Assembly: GCA_937927975.1 (NCBI GenBank)
Contig: CALEZT010000136.1
Location: 1 to 62,002 of the forward strand
Source: an uncultured Phycisphaerales bacterium
Lineage (GTDB): Bacteria; Planctomycetota; Phycisphaerae; Sedimentisphaerales; Anaerobacaceae
Direction of reading: 5' to 3'
Length of the DNA stretch: 62,002 nucleotides
Under the pieces are notes generated by a model. The model saw only the letters and a list, made by a program, of their open reading frames with translations. It ran no database searches and had not been told where the DNA came from. The position numbers and the translations under genes are program-made. How positions within the stretch are numbered: the first letter of the stretch is position 1; each line of letters starts with the position of its first letter. This document shows positions 34,788 to 42,602 of the stretch, piece after piece.

Positions 34788-34909
34788 ATGAAGCAGATAC
34801 GAACATCCGATGCCGCCTCGGCCTCAACCGCGCCACGATCTGGCGCAAGATGAAGCAGTGGGACATCCCGCTGGAGCCTCCCGCGTCAGAGAGCCATCCT
34901 GCTCGGTGA
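34788..34909 (+). pseudogene. Remnant of a sigma-54 activator: Fis-type helix-turn-helix end
   Basis: One frame here encodes LGLNRATIWRKMKQWDIPLE, the recognition helix-turn-helix that ends NtrC-type activators, and then a stop at 34909. Nothing of the AAA+ domain precedes it. A different frame starts at ATG 34788 behind a good AGGAGG site but ends after 21 codons. The two seem to be joined fragments: the start of one gene and the tail of an activator. It lies directly upstream of a sigma-54 promoter with palindromic activator sites. Confidence 0.55.
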
Positions 34910-34924
34910 GTCCCTCCCTGCAAC

Positions 34925-34959
34925 GTTGCATGCAACGCTGCAGACCCGTTGCATGCAAC
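34925..34959 (+). promoter_or_regulatory. Two copies of a 12-bp palindrome, likely activator-binding sites
   Basis: GTTGCATGCAAC occurs at 34925-34936 and again at 34948-34959, 23 bases apart (about two helical turns, so on the same DNA face). They lie about 120-150 bases upstream of the predicted start of the sigma-54 promoter at 35052, the usual position of enhancer sites for NtrC-family activators. A related palindrome (GTTGC-ATTTC-GCAAC) lies upstream of a second sigma-54 promoter at 50759-50775. Confidence 0.75.
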
Positions 34960-35051
34960 ATCACATACCCTGTCTCGCGTCTTCGCGATCTGAACACAAC
35001 TTCTTGTGAAACAACCACTTGAAGGGATCTTCTCCTTGCACACAACAACGC

Positions 35052-35068
35052 TGGCACGGGCCTTGCAT
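35052..35068 (+). promoter_or_regulatory. Sigma-54 (-24/-12) promoter of the thioredoxin operon
   Basis: TGGCACGGGCCTTGCAT matches the sigma-54 consensus at every key position, with GG and GC ten bases apart in phase. The predicted start is near 35078, 45 bases before the thioredoxin start codon. With the two upstream palindromes it forms a complete activator-dependent promoter. Confidence 0.88.
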
Positions 35069-35122
35069 AGATGCAGGAACGTGACAGAACGAAATAAACC
35101 GTGACTATTCAGGAGACAGCAG

Positions 35123-35467
35123 ATGGGCAGTTGGACGGTAGAATTGAACGACGCCAATTTCGGCAGCCAGATTCAGGAGGGCGTTACGCTGGTGGATTCC
35201 TGGGCCCCCTGGTGCGGGCCGTGTCGGATGCAGGGGCCGATCCTGGATCGTGTGGCGGCCCGGACACAGGGAACCGTGACCGTGGCGAAGGTGAACGTTG
35301 ATCAGGCTCCTGGGGTTTCCGCCGCCTACGGCGTCCAGTCCATTCCGACGCTGCTGGTCTTTCGCAACGGGGAGATCGTGCGCGAGTTCGTGGGCGTCCA
35401 ATCCGAAGCGACCCTCCTGGCCGCTGTCGAGCAGGTCGGCGTCCACGAGGATGCCTCGAGAAAGTAA
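35123..35467 (+). CDS. trxA: Thioredoxin
   Basis: A 114-residue cytoplasmic thioredoxin with the active site WAPWCGPCRMQ and the cis-proline segment SIPTLLVF. It reduces protein disulphides at the expense of thioredoxin reductase. AGGAG lies 7 bases before ATG 35123. It is the first gene behind the sigma-54 promoter and is followed by a small lipoprotein and a membrane-anchored protein, both on the same strand. Sigma-54 control of a thioredoxin suggests a conditional redox role rather than a housekeeping one. Confidence 0.95.
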   Translation: MGSWTVELNDANFGSQIQEGVTLVDSWAPWCGPCRMQGPILDRVAARTQGTVTVAKVNVDQAPGVSAAYGVQSIPTLLVFRNGEIVREFVGVQSEATLLAAVEQVGVHEDASRK

Positions 35468-35520
35468 GTCTTCATCGCCAGGCGACAAACCCAGTAAACC
35501 ATTCAGTAAGGAGAACAACC

Positions 35521-35721
35521 ATGAAACGTGTGACGGCATTGTTTGGCGTTCTGCTGGGCGTGTTTGCGATCGCGGGCTGCCAGAGTACCCCTGAGACCTC
35601 CGGTTATCGGGAGAGCGCGTGTCAGAGAGATCTGGCCAGACTCATGAGCGATCAGCCCGGCTATACGCCTCCGGCCGCGTGTGACTCGACCTTCGTCACA
35701 CATCTGGAAGCGACCAGATGA
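35521..35721 (+). CDS. Small lipoprotein
   Basis: A 66-residue protein with an N-terminal lipoprotein signal (MKRVTALFGVLLGVFAIAGC) whose lipobox cysteine is followed by a short polar domain with two further cysteines. AAGGAG lies upstream. It is 53 bases after the thioredoxin gene, in the same transcript. The function is unknown; the two extra cysteines could be thioredoxin-type substrates. Confidence 0.75.
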   Translation: MKRVTALFGVLLGVFAIAGCQSTPETSGYRESACQRDLARLMSDQPGYTPPAACDSTFVTHLEATR

Positions 35722-35798
35722 CGGTCTGGAATTCAGCGAGTCGATCAGAAGAGACGGTTCCGACCAGAAATCGAAAGATCATAGGGAAACACACAGTG

Positions 35799-35930
35799 AT
35801 GGACGACGGAAATCCTACAGCTCATTCACAGGGAAAGGGCCGGACCTGGTTGATGGGTCTGGCCGGCACGGCAATCGGGTTCATTTTGTGCGGCGTGGTT
35901 GTGTTTGCGGTCATGCCGTCGACGCTGACC
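35799..35930 (+). pseudogene. Truncated membrane-anchored gene, DUF302-like N-terminus
   Basis: From ATG 35799 the frame encodes a short hydrophilic start, then a single membrane segment (GLAGTAIGFILCGVVVFAVMPSTL), the layout of the N-terminus of DUF302 proteins. After about residue 44 the sequence stops looking like a protein of this strand, because it enters the 3' part of the opposite-strand gene. The body of the gene is therefore missing. The frame stays open to 36200 only as antisense of the neighbour. It is probably the third gene of the thioredoxin operon, now broken. Confidence 0.5.
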
Positions 35931-37927
35931 TCGCAGGCCCGTGCGCCCTCCTCGCCCACCTTCTCGTCCTCGTTGCAGATGATCGGCTTGTGGAACCTCT
36001 TTGGTGCAGCGACACGGGAGGGAATGTCCTCGATCCGGGTCTCATTGAAGTGGATCAGCAGGAAATCGCTCGCCTGGGCGACGTCGTCAGGCAATCGTTC
36101 ATCGCCCAGGCCGCTGGCAGACACCAGCAGTGAGGGGCAAGTTCGTTTCGCCAGGCCGATCAGCTCTGCGACGCCTTCGGAGGTCTTGAGCAGCGGGTGA
36201 TCGTATCCAGGGTGCCCGAACTCATTGGCAATCTCCAGGACCACGTTGGTGAAGCCGTTCTTGCCGACCCACTGTGCGACGTTGACGACGCCGGCGCGGA
36301 CGGCGGCATCGTCCTGGAGCCGTTGATCCTGACGCTGATAGTAACAGCCCAGGATCACAACCGCTTTGTTGCGATCGCATGCTTCGATGACTTGTCGCAC
36401 ACGCCGGAGGTAAGCGTCGCGAAGGGAGCCGTCCGATTCGAACGCAGAATTCACCGCGCCCTCATAGCCAGGCATTCCACCCTGCAGGCAGATCGTGAAG
36501 GCGAGAACTCCGTGGGCCACATAATCGGGAATCCGAGCGATGAACTCGTTGGTGTTGACCTGCGGGTCGAACTCGGGACGGTTTCGGTCCTCAAAAACGG
36601 CGTTCACCATCCGCACGTTCATCAGTAGTCCCTCCGCCTTCGCCCCCTGGCACGTCAGCTCCCCATTGAGACACCAGCGACTGTCACGAATTGAAACGCG
36701 AGTGCGAGGCACAGCGGTCCTTGACGCTCCCGACTCCAGATCCGTCAACGACTCGCCAAGCCTGGCGAAGAATGCGTCCCACTTGGCCTCCGTTTCCCAG
36801 ATACCCTGCCCGCCCATGGCTACGGGATGAGTGCCCATCCGCACCACGATCATGTTCCACTCGGGGATCACGCAACAGAAGTTCGCGCTGTGACCATGAG
36901 ACATATAGGCGCCGGGCGGCGCCGAAGGCCAGGGACGCCTGCCGTCGGGCTGGATGTCGTTCGTCCACCAGTAGAATCCGTATCGCCCATGGAGGAAGGA
37001 ACTGGCTCCGACCTTGGGAACCTGATTGCGGGTGGCCTCGTCCACAAAGGACGTGGGGAGAAGTTGCCTGCCGGCCCATCTGCCGCGATTGAGGTAGAGA
37101 AGCCCAAGCCGAGCCATTTGGAGGGCGGTGGTTTGAACGCCAGGGGTGGTGGGAGTGCCGGCCGCGTTGTTCAGGTCGATCCCTTCGACCTTCCCGCTGA
37201 CGCCCCAATCCCAGCCGGTCATCCCGATCGGATCGGCGATATGTCGCTTGAACACGGTTTGCTCGGATTCACCCGCCAGCCGAGTCAGAATACGGCCCAA
37301 CAGGAACACCTGGTGATCGTGATATTGCACCTCGGTCCCCGGCTCGAACAACGGCTCCCCTGGCTCCAGATAGGAGATCGGCTCTCCCCAAGGCTGCTCC
37401 GTGGTGACGTTGACGACCTGTCCCCGATACCCCGAAGACATAGACGCCAGATGTCGCAGGCGAATCCGGCCGTAGGCCGCACAATGGTCACCCAGGTCCG
37501 GGAGATATTTCACAGCCGGATCGTCGAGCGAGCAACGACCTTCCGCGATCAGAACCCCGAGAACCGTGCTGGTGAATGTCTTGGTGCAGGACCATACGTT
37601 GTGACGGGTGTCGCTGCCGGAGCCTTTCCAAATCAGATAGCCGTTGCGGATGATCACAAGCTCGTCGGCGCCGTCCGGGCCGAAATTCTCGCCCATATAG
37701 GCGACCGCCGCTTGGAGCTTCGCCGGATACACCTGTTGAGATTCCGGCGTTGCCTCCATCCAGTCCCGATCGGGAAACACGCCCTTCGCGTCCGTTGAGG
37801 TCGAACCAACGGTTTGAGCAGGAGGAAGGACTGCCGTCCTCAGAGATCCACCACTGGCTTCTTCTGCGTGCATGGTCCCGGCGACAAGAACAACGAAGAG
37901 CAAAACCGTAGATTGTGCGGGTGTCAT
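35822..37927 (-). CDS. Exported beta-lactamase-fold protein fused to a TIM-barrel domain, C-terminus disrupted
   Basis: A 701-residue frame. It has a signal peptide (MTPAQSTVLLFVVLVAGTMHA). Residues about 45-410 are a serine beta-lactamase/esterase-fold domain (WSCTKTFTSTVLG carrying the SxxK motif; HLASMSSGYRG; HDHQVFLLGRIL; HGHSANFCCVIPEWNMIVVRMG). Residues about 410-660 look like a cellulase-like TIM barrel (EFIARIPDYVAHGVLAFTICLQGG; FTNVVLEIANEFGHPGYDH; FLLIHFNETRIEDIPSRV; KPIICNEDEKVGEEGARA). The last 35 residues are read from the opposite-strand membrane-protein gene, so the true C-terminus is lost near 35930. ATG 37927 has GGAG upstream. Confidence 0.7.
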   Translation of the reverse strand: MTPAQSTVLLFVVLVAGTMHAEEASGGSLRTAVLPPAQTVGSTSTDAKGVFPDRDWMEATPESQQVYPAKLQAAVAYMGENFGPDGADELVIIRNGYLIWKGSGSDTRHNVWSCTKTFTSTVLGVLIAEGRCSLDDPAVKYLPDLGDHCAAYGRIRLRHLASMSSGYRGQVVNVTTEQPWGEPISYLEPGEPLFEPGTEVQYHDHQVFLLGRILTRLAGESEQTVFKRHIADPIGMTGWDWGVSGKVEGIDLNNAAGTPTTPGVQTTALQMARLGLLYLNRGRWAGRQLLPTSFVDEATRNQVPKVGASSFLHGRYGFYWWTNDIQPDGRRPWPSAPPGAYMSHGHSANFCCVIPEWNMIVVRMGTHPVAMGGQGIWETEAKWDAFFARLGESLTDLESGASRTAVPRTRVSIRDSRWCLNGELTCQGAKAEGLLMNVRMVNAVFEDRNRPEFDPQVNTNEFIARIPDYVAHGVLAFTICLQGGMPGYEGAVNSAFESDGSLRDAYLRRVRQVIEACDRNKAVVILGCYYQRQDQRLQDDAAVRAGVVNVAQWVGKNGFTNVVLEIANEFGHPGYDHPLLKTSEGVAELIGLAKRTCPSLLVSASGLGDERLPDDVAQASDFLLIHFNETRIEDIPSRVAAPKRFHKPIICNEDEKVGEEGARACEVSVDGMTANTTTPHKMNPIAVPARPINQVRPFPCE

Positions 37928-37946
37928 TTTGCATTGCTCCCTGTCT

Positions 37947-38546
37947 TCACTCTGGTTTGAGCATGACCCTGTAAACAACCGGACGATTCCTCGTAATTGA
38001 AGGGCCCGCCACCTTCGTGTGCATGTCGAAGCCCACGGCGCCGATCAGATCGCCTGGATATCGCGCCAACTCTCCACCCCAGAACCGGACAGGATATTCC
38101 TCAAACTCGGCACATACATACTTGCCGCCGGGCCTGAGCACTCTGAAGACCTCACGCAAGGCCCGTTCCTTGTCGGAGTCCTCCAGGAGATGGAACAACA
38201 AACAGGAACACACAAGGTCGAACTGTCCGCCCGAATAGAGCAGTCTGACCGCGGTCCCGACTTGAAACTGTGCCTTGGGGCAATGTCGTTTTCCCCTCTT
38301 CTGAGCAATCCTGATCATGCATGGGCTGATGTCTACCCCATTGACCACAGATCCGTCTGCAATCTCAGCCAGACGGCAACTCAGCATCCCTGTTCCACAG
38401 CCTACGTCGAGGATCTCCGTGTTGCCCCTTGGGGCAGCCAATTCGATCAGGGTGTCATGGACCTGCCCGAGACGACGTTCTGCCCACCTGTCATACAAGC
38501 CGAGATAGGCACTGAGCCCCAGCATCTTGTTCATAACAGACGGCAT
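37947..38546 (-). CDS. Class I SAM-dependent methyltransferase
   Basis: A 199-residue cytoplasmic protein with the SAM-binding motif EILDVGCGTGMLSCRLAEIA, acidic loop VNGVDISPCMIRIAQKR and the post-motif segment FDLVCSCLLFHLLEDSDKERALREVFRVLRPGG. This is the Methyltransf_11/UbiE-like type. The substrate is not predictable. The start may be at 38546 or at the in-frame ATG 12 bases later. It overlaps the end of a histidine-kinase fragment by 16 bases. Confidence 0.85.
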   Translation of the reverse strand: MPSVMNKMLGLSAYLGLYDRWAERRLGQVHDTLIELAAPRGNTEILDVGCGTGMLSCRLAEIADGSVVNGVDISPCMIRIAQKRGKRHCPKAQFQVGTAVRLLYSGGQFDLVCSCLLFHLLEDSDKERALREVFRVLRPGGKYVCAEFEEYPVRFWGGELARYPGDLIGAVGFDMHTKVAGPSITRNRPVVYRVMLKPE

Positions 38547-38767
38547 GGAACTCGTCCCCTACTCCCCGCGGGAGCAGCCACAGCATACGCCCGTGATTTC
38601 CATCTGATTTCCTCAAACTGCCGCTCGTTGAGCGGGCCGGCGTACCTGGCCAAGACGGTATGCAGCATACTTCTGGCTGCCACAAGCGGGGATCGCATCT
38701 GGTGACTGCCCAGAGACAGGGTGTCGAAATCATCGCTATTGCTCCCCTGTTTCCCGGCCATATGCAT
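38531..38767 (-). pseudogene. Histidine-kinase phosphoacceptor fragment
   Basis: A 78-residue frame containing LGSHQMRSPLVAARSMLHTVLARYAGPLNERQFEEIRWKSRA, which matches the H-box and two-helix dimerisation domain (HisKA) of sensor kinases, including the phosphoacceptor histidine. Neither the sensor part nor the ATP-binding domain is present on either side. After SRAY the frame becomes unrelated and runs into the methyltransferase. It is a remnant of a deleted kinase. Confidence 0.6.
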
Positions 38768-38895
38768 CTGCCTCTCGGTATCCCTGCCTGTCCATCGAGT
38801 GGTTCCACAGAACCAGACAGCGTACGATGATATGGCCTGCCGTTTTGGGTTTCAAGCGGCTTCTTCGATGCAGTTGATCCGCAGCCTGCAATGGG

Positions 38896-39828
38896 TCATG
38901 AGAGGATTGCCTCGTAATAGAGAATGCCCTCATGCTCCTGGGCCCGAACCTTCTGTTGAAATACCAGCCGAGCAACGCATTTGGCCGCCTCGTGCGGATG
39001 AAGACGCAGGCCCCTGGCGACATCCGCGATCGAGCAGGGACGCCTGCTCAGCAGACCGAGCACCTCGATGCACCCCATGCCGGAACTGTCCTTGTCGTCC
39101 AGATGCGAATAAGGAACGATCACCTCTGCTTGGGGGTGCAACTGCGCAGCGATCTGGGCCATCTGCTCGTGAGGAACTGGCGTCGCATAGCCTTCGGCAG
39201 GAGGGCGGACCACGGTGTTGACCTGGACCTTATCCGGCGAGATCGCCTCAATGCAATCGCGGAGCGCCTGGACTCGCGACTCCACCGTGGTCACGCCGCT
39301 CAGGAGAAACACTTCCAGCCAGTACCGGCCGCGGAAGGAACGTCGGAATTCCCGCAACCCGTTCAACATCTGATCGAACGGGATCTGCCAATGAGGCCGG
39401 TTCACGTAGTTGAACATGTCCTCGCTGCCGGCATCAAGCGAAGGCACAACCAGATCGGCGTCCGCCAGCGACTCTCGAACCTCCGGAAGCCACAACAGAG
39501 AACCGTTTGTAATTACGGCCACCGGAATATCCGTCAGGCTCTTGATTTCGTGGATCAACGATCCGATCTCCGCATGGAGCGTGGGCTCGCCCGAGCCGGC
39601 CAGCGTGATGTAGTCCGGCTTCGAGGCCAGTTTCTCCTTGAGTTGAGCCACCACTGCTCCTGTCGGGACCCATTCCCTTCGTTCCATGGTCTTGTTCGTG
39701 GTCCGGCCCAACTGACAGTAGACACAATCATACGTGCAGACCTTGTAGGGTATCAGATCCACCCCGAGAGAGCGCCCTAATCGCCGGGAGGGAACCGGAC
39801 CGTATAGGTACTGCTTCTTCTCTTTCAT
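38896..39828 (-). CDS. Radical SAM protein
   Basis: A 310-residue enzyme with the start YGPVPSRRLGRSLGVDLIPYKVCTYDCVYCQLG. The CxxxCxxC motif binds the [4Fe-4S] cluster that cleaves SAM. The TLAGSGEPTLH segment is the GE-type SAM-contacting motif. The C-terminal 70 residues look like a winged helix (SRRPCSIADVARGLRLHPHEAAKCVARLVFQQKV), an arrangement known in COG0731-like proteins. The substrate is unknown. ATG 39828 begins 12 bases after the end of a small unknown gene. Confidence 0.85.
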   Translation of the reverse strand: MKEKKQYLYGPVPSRRLGRSLGVDLIPYKVCTYDCVYCQLGRTTNKTMERREWVPTGAVVAQLKEKLASKPDYITLAGSGEPTLHAEIGSLIHEIKSLTDIPVAVITNGSLLWLPEVRESLADADLVVPSLDAGSEDMFNYVNRPHWQIPFDQMLNGLREFRRSFRGRYWLEVFLLSGVTTVESRVQALRDCIEAISPDKVQVNTVVRPPAEGYATPVPHEQMAQIAAQLHPQAEVIVPYSHLDDKDSSGMGCIEVLGLLSRRPCSIADVARGLRLHPHEAAKCVARLVFQQKVRAQEHEGILYYEAILS

Positions 39829-39839
39829 AAGGCACCCGA

Positions 39840-40193
39840 TCAGGCTGACGACGGCGATTCCGTCCGGACCGTACACGTAATATCCAACGGATTGTACCGG
39901 TTCATCTGCCGGCTCAATCCAATCCACCCCTTGATCTCGATTCGCGCATGGCGGACCTGACGGCGATTCTCATATACTACGGTCCGGTTAGTGTAGGTGT
40001 AGTAGCCGGGCAGCTCTTCCTGAAGGAATCGCTTCACTTCCTCCACCGGCACATGCGAAGCCCGTATGCCCCTCGCCCGAACCTTGAAAGTCCGGTCTTT
40101 GAACCGTTCGACGGTCTCCAGGATGGGGCCCAGCCCTTCCGATTCCCTAGACTCAACCACTGTGTGTCTTCTGAGCCGATCCAGCAGGAACAT
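39840..40193 (-). CDS. Hypothetical protein in the radical SAM operon
   Basis: A 117-residue basic protein with no signal or membrane segment. Residues 30-100 look like a small alpha/beta RNA-binding-like or archease-like domain (FKVRARGIRASHVPVEEVKRFLQEELPGYYTYTNRTVVYENRRQVRHARIEIKGW). I cannot assign a family. It lies tightly between fmdB and the radical SAM gene, all on one strand. Confidence 0.6.
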   Translation of the reverse strand: MFLLDRLRRHTVVESRESEGLGPILETVERFKDRTFKVRARGIRASHVPVEEVKRFLQEELPGYYTYTNRTVVYENRRQVRHARIEIKGWIGLSRQMNRYNPLDITCTVRTESPSSA

Positions 40194-40235
40194 GTTTACA
40201 CCTCACCCCAGTGATATTGCTCTCTGATTTTCATT

Positions 40236-40496
40236 TCAGGACTCGCAGGGACGATGATTGCAGAGCGTCTGCCGGCCGCAGCAAGGTTTCTCCCGATTAC
40301 AGGAAGGTCCGTTCGTTCGACCATGGTCCGTCGCACGGGACCTGGAGCCTTTGAACAGGACGGCCGAACCTGCTCCGATCAGCCGCACGACCGGGCCCTT
40401 GCACTTCGGGCATGTCGCGATCGGATCGGGCGTCATGGCTTGGAATATCTCGAACACATGGCCACACTCATTACATCGGTATTCGTAGGTGGGCAT
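40236..40496 (-). CDS. FmdB-type zinc-ribbon protein
   Basis: An 86-residue protein starting MPTYEYRCNECGHVFEIFQAM, followed by CPKCKGPVVRLIGAGSAVLFKGS. The two CxxC pairs form the zinc ribbon of the FmdB family, small putative regulatory or nucleic-acid-binding proteins. The C-terminal tail is Cys/Arg-rich (CNREKPCCGRQTLCNHRPC) and may bind a second metal. It follows the DUF169 gene by 11 bases. Confidence 0.85.
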   Translation of the reverse strand: MPTYEYRCNECGHVFEIFQAMTPDPIATCPKCKGPVVRLIGAGSAVLFKGSRSRATDHGRTNGPSCNREKPCCGRQTLCNHRPCES

Positions 40497-40507
40497 AAGA
40501 ACCTCCC

Positions 40508-41191
40508 CTATTTGGTTGACAGGGGTAGCCCTGTGTCTGTGATTCTCGGGAACCGATCAAAGAGCCCAGTGGACACAGCGACCACCAGTTCTTCAGGCTG
40601 GATGCCGCCGTATTGGCGGGAGTCGGGACAGCCAAAAGACACGCTGATCGCATGACTGACATGAGCCTTCACGACCGCGTTGCCGCATACGGCCATGATG
40701 CTGGAGATCTCCGCATGAAGGCTATGGCCCGTCGCGGTCTCCCAGAGTCTGATCAGTCGCATCGCAGCCTCGGGCCGGACATATGTGACCAGAACATCCG
40801 GGTCTGCGCAATCCCCGATGCGAATGCCGGCGTACGAGTCCGCCAGGACAGGCACCTGTCCAACGAGTTCCCGAGCCCGGGCGGCACTTATGCCGGTCTT
40901 CTCACAGAGATGGAGTACCAGTCCTTCCTCCTCGCCCCCTGTCCAACCGAAGGCGCGTTTGGCTCCTTCGCAGCGAATCGCCTCGGGCAACAGATCTGTG
41001 TGCCCTTCCCGCGTCTGGCCTACCGCCTCACAGAACCTCACTGGCTCGCGATGAAGGCATCCCCAGTCTGCCGGCAAACGCTTGAGGAATTGGACGCCAA
41101 CCCAGCGGCTCCCAGTCACTTGTTCTAACAACGGGCCCGGCGAACAACGCACCTCTCTCACGACACTCATGGGACCATCGACCTTTCTCAT
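40508..41191 (-). CDS. DUF169 family protein
   Basis: A 227-residue cytoplasmic protein matching DUF169: WVGVQFLKRLPADW at the N-terminus, REPVRFCEAVGQTREG, then VLVTYVRPEAAMRLIRLWETATGHSLHAEISSIMAVCGNAV, and SFGCPDSRQYGGIQPEELVVAV near the end. The family is frequent in anaerobes and its role is unknown. The start at 41191 overlaps the previous stop (ATGA); ATG 41170, with AAAGG upstream, is an alternative. Confidence 0.78.
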   Translation of the reverse strand: MRKVDGPMSVVREVRCSPGPLLEQVTGSRWVGVQFLKRLPADWGCLHREPVRFCEAVGQTREGHTDLLPEAIRCEGAKRAFGWTGGEEEGLVLHLCEKTGISAARARELVGQVPVLADSYAGIRIGDCADPDVLVTYVRPEAAMRLIRLWETATGHSLHAEISSIMAVCGNAVVKAHVSHAISVSFGCPDSRQYGGIQPEELVVAVSTGLFDRFPRITDTGLPLSTK

Positions 41192-42024
41192 AGCGAAATC
41201 TGGGTGCCGACATTGCACAGAAAACACTTCTGTGACAGAGCATCCCAGAGTTCTCGCGTTGCGCCGGCGCCGGTGCAATGGGCCGGGCCAATTCGTTGGA
41301 CGTCGTGTCGACGGAGCGCTTCGATCGTATAAGCGATTCGCGACGGCAAAGCCCGCACGAGATGCATTCCGCCCAGGACCGTGCGGATGGGCCGGTTCGG
41401 GAACAACTCCGCGACATAGTCCAGCGTGTTGACGATCCCGGCATGGGCACAGCCGAGAACCACGGCCAGACCCTCGTTGATATCGAGCACCAATGCCTGA
41501 TCGTCGAGCAACTCGTCGGGCTCAGTGCAATTCGGGTCCCGGTAGAATGGGCCGCCTGTATCCTCGAAGGGCGATCTCCGGGGAATCTCGCCGGTGGCCC
41601 ATACGCCGGGAACGATCTCGACTGGACCATCGATGAAAGACCCCAACCCCTCTGTGGTACGCCGCTCCAGCATTTGCGCGATCTCCGGTTCCATGCCGAT
41701 CTGTTGGTCATTGGTTTGGCGGCGGGCGTATTTCGCTCGCAGCGCCTGCGGGTGCAGATAGACTGGTACGCACGGGACGATCTCCAGAACCTTCTTCAGC
41801 CCACCGACGTGATCGTAGTGGCCGTGGCTGAGCACGATGGCATCCACCGTGCCCAGATCGATGCCGAGAACCTGGGCATTGTGAAGGAGGATATCGCTTT
41901 GGCCGGTGTCGAAGAGGATTCTCCGCAAGCCGATGTCGATCCAGAATGACAACCCATGCTCGGCCAGCGTTCCACGTCTGCCCGCCGTGTTCTCGACCAA
42001 GACCGTGATTTGTCCCTCCGTCAT
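41188..42024 (-). CDS. Metallo-beta-lactamase-fold hydrolase (COG1237 type)
   Basis: A 278-residue enzyme with the metal-binding motif AIVLSHGHYDHVGGL and later conserved residues VVLGCAHAGIVNTLDYVAEL and GGMHLVRAL...GPAHCTGAGA. This is the arrangement of the family annotated as 7,8-dihydropterin-6-methyl-aminobenzene phosphate synthase-like proteins. The substrate is uncertain. ATG 42024 is chosen from the AAGGTG site. Confidence 0.85.
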   Translation of the reverse strand: MTEGQITVLVENTAGRRGTLAEHGLSFWIDIGLRRILFDTGQSDILLHNAQVLGIDLGTVDAIVLSHGHYDHVGGLKKVLEIVPCVPVYLHPQALRAKYARRQTNDQQIGMEPEIAQMLERRTTEGLGSFIDGPVEIVPGVWATGEIPRRSPFEDTGGPFYRDPNCTEPDELLDDQALVLDINEGLAVVLGCAHAGIVNTLDYVAELFPNRPIRTVLGGMHLVRALPSRIAYTIEALRRHDVQRIGPAHCTGAGATRELWDALSQKCFLCNVGTQISL

Positions 42025-42040
42025 GGCGCACCTTCCGTTC

Positions 42041-42595
42041 TCACTCAAGAAGCAGCCCGGCAATGGCGACGACCGTCGTCCACAGGTCCTTCTGTCCTCT
42101 GGCCGTCTGCGTGATGTTCGAGGTTCGAATGATCAGGCCGCTGGCCTTATAGACCTGCTCTTTCTCCGACCAGGCCTGGTCCGGGTCCACTTCCAGGCCC
42201 AGCGTCGTCCCAAGCATATCCGCCGCAAGATCCTCCGCCATATCCGACGCCTGCTGATGGTTCATGCCGTGACCGTGGACCTCGCTGAGGTAGCCCCATC
42301 GAGTGACATCCTTGGGAATTGCGACGCCGATGGCGGAGGCGACGAGCCTGCCGTGTTCGTCGGTGTCGGCCCGGGCCATGACGCAGTAGCAGATCTGGCC
42401 GGGCGACAGCATCTTGAGTCCTTCTTTCTCGCTGATGATCGTGCATCTCGGCGGCACGATCGACGACACCTGGACCAGGTTTTGCTGGGCGACGCCCGCA
42501 TGTCTGAGGGCTTCTTCAAAGGACTTCAGCCGGTACCGATGTCTGCCAACGCCCCTGGTTAGAAACAGTCTCTTCGGAATCAAGTTGTCAGCCAT
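42041..42595 (-). CDS. pdaD: Pyruvoyl-dependent arginine decarboxylase
   Basis: A 184-residue proenzyme. The segment LFLTRGVGRHRYRLKSFEEALRHAGVAQQNLVQVSSIVPPRC contains the family's VSS-I-(L/V)PP self-cleavage site, where a serine becomes the pyruvoyl cofactor. The product would be agmatine and CO2, the first step of polyamine synthesis by the agmatine route. Length and motifs are normal. The start is 7 bases after the upstream stop, which favours operon expression. Confidence 0.9.
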   Translation of the reverse strand: MADNLIPKRLFLTRGVGRHRYRLKSFEEALRHAGVAQQNLVQVSSIVPPRCTIISEKEGLKMLSPGQICYCVMARADTDEHGRLVASAIGVAIPKDVTRWGYLSEVHGHGMNHQQASDMAEDLAADMLGTTLGLEVDPDQAWSEKEQVYKASGLIIRTSNITQTARGQKDLWTTVVAIAGLLLE

Positions 42596-42602
42596 TGACG
42601 TC

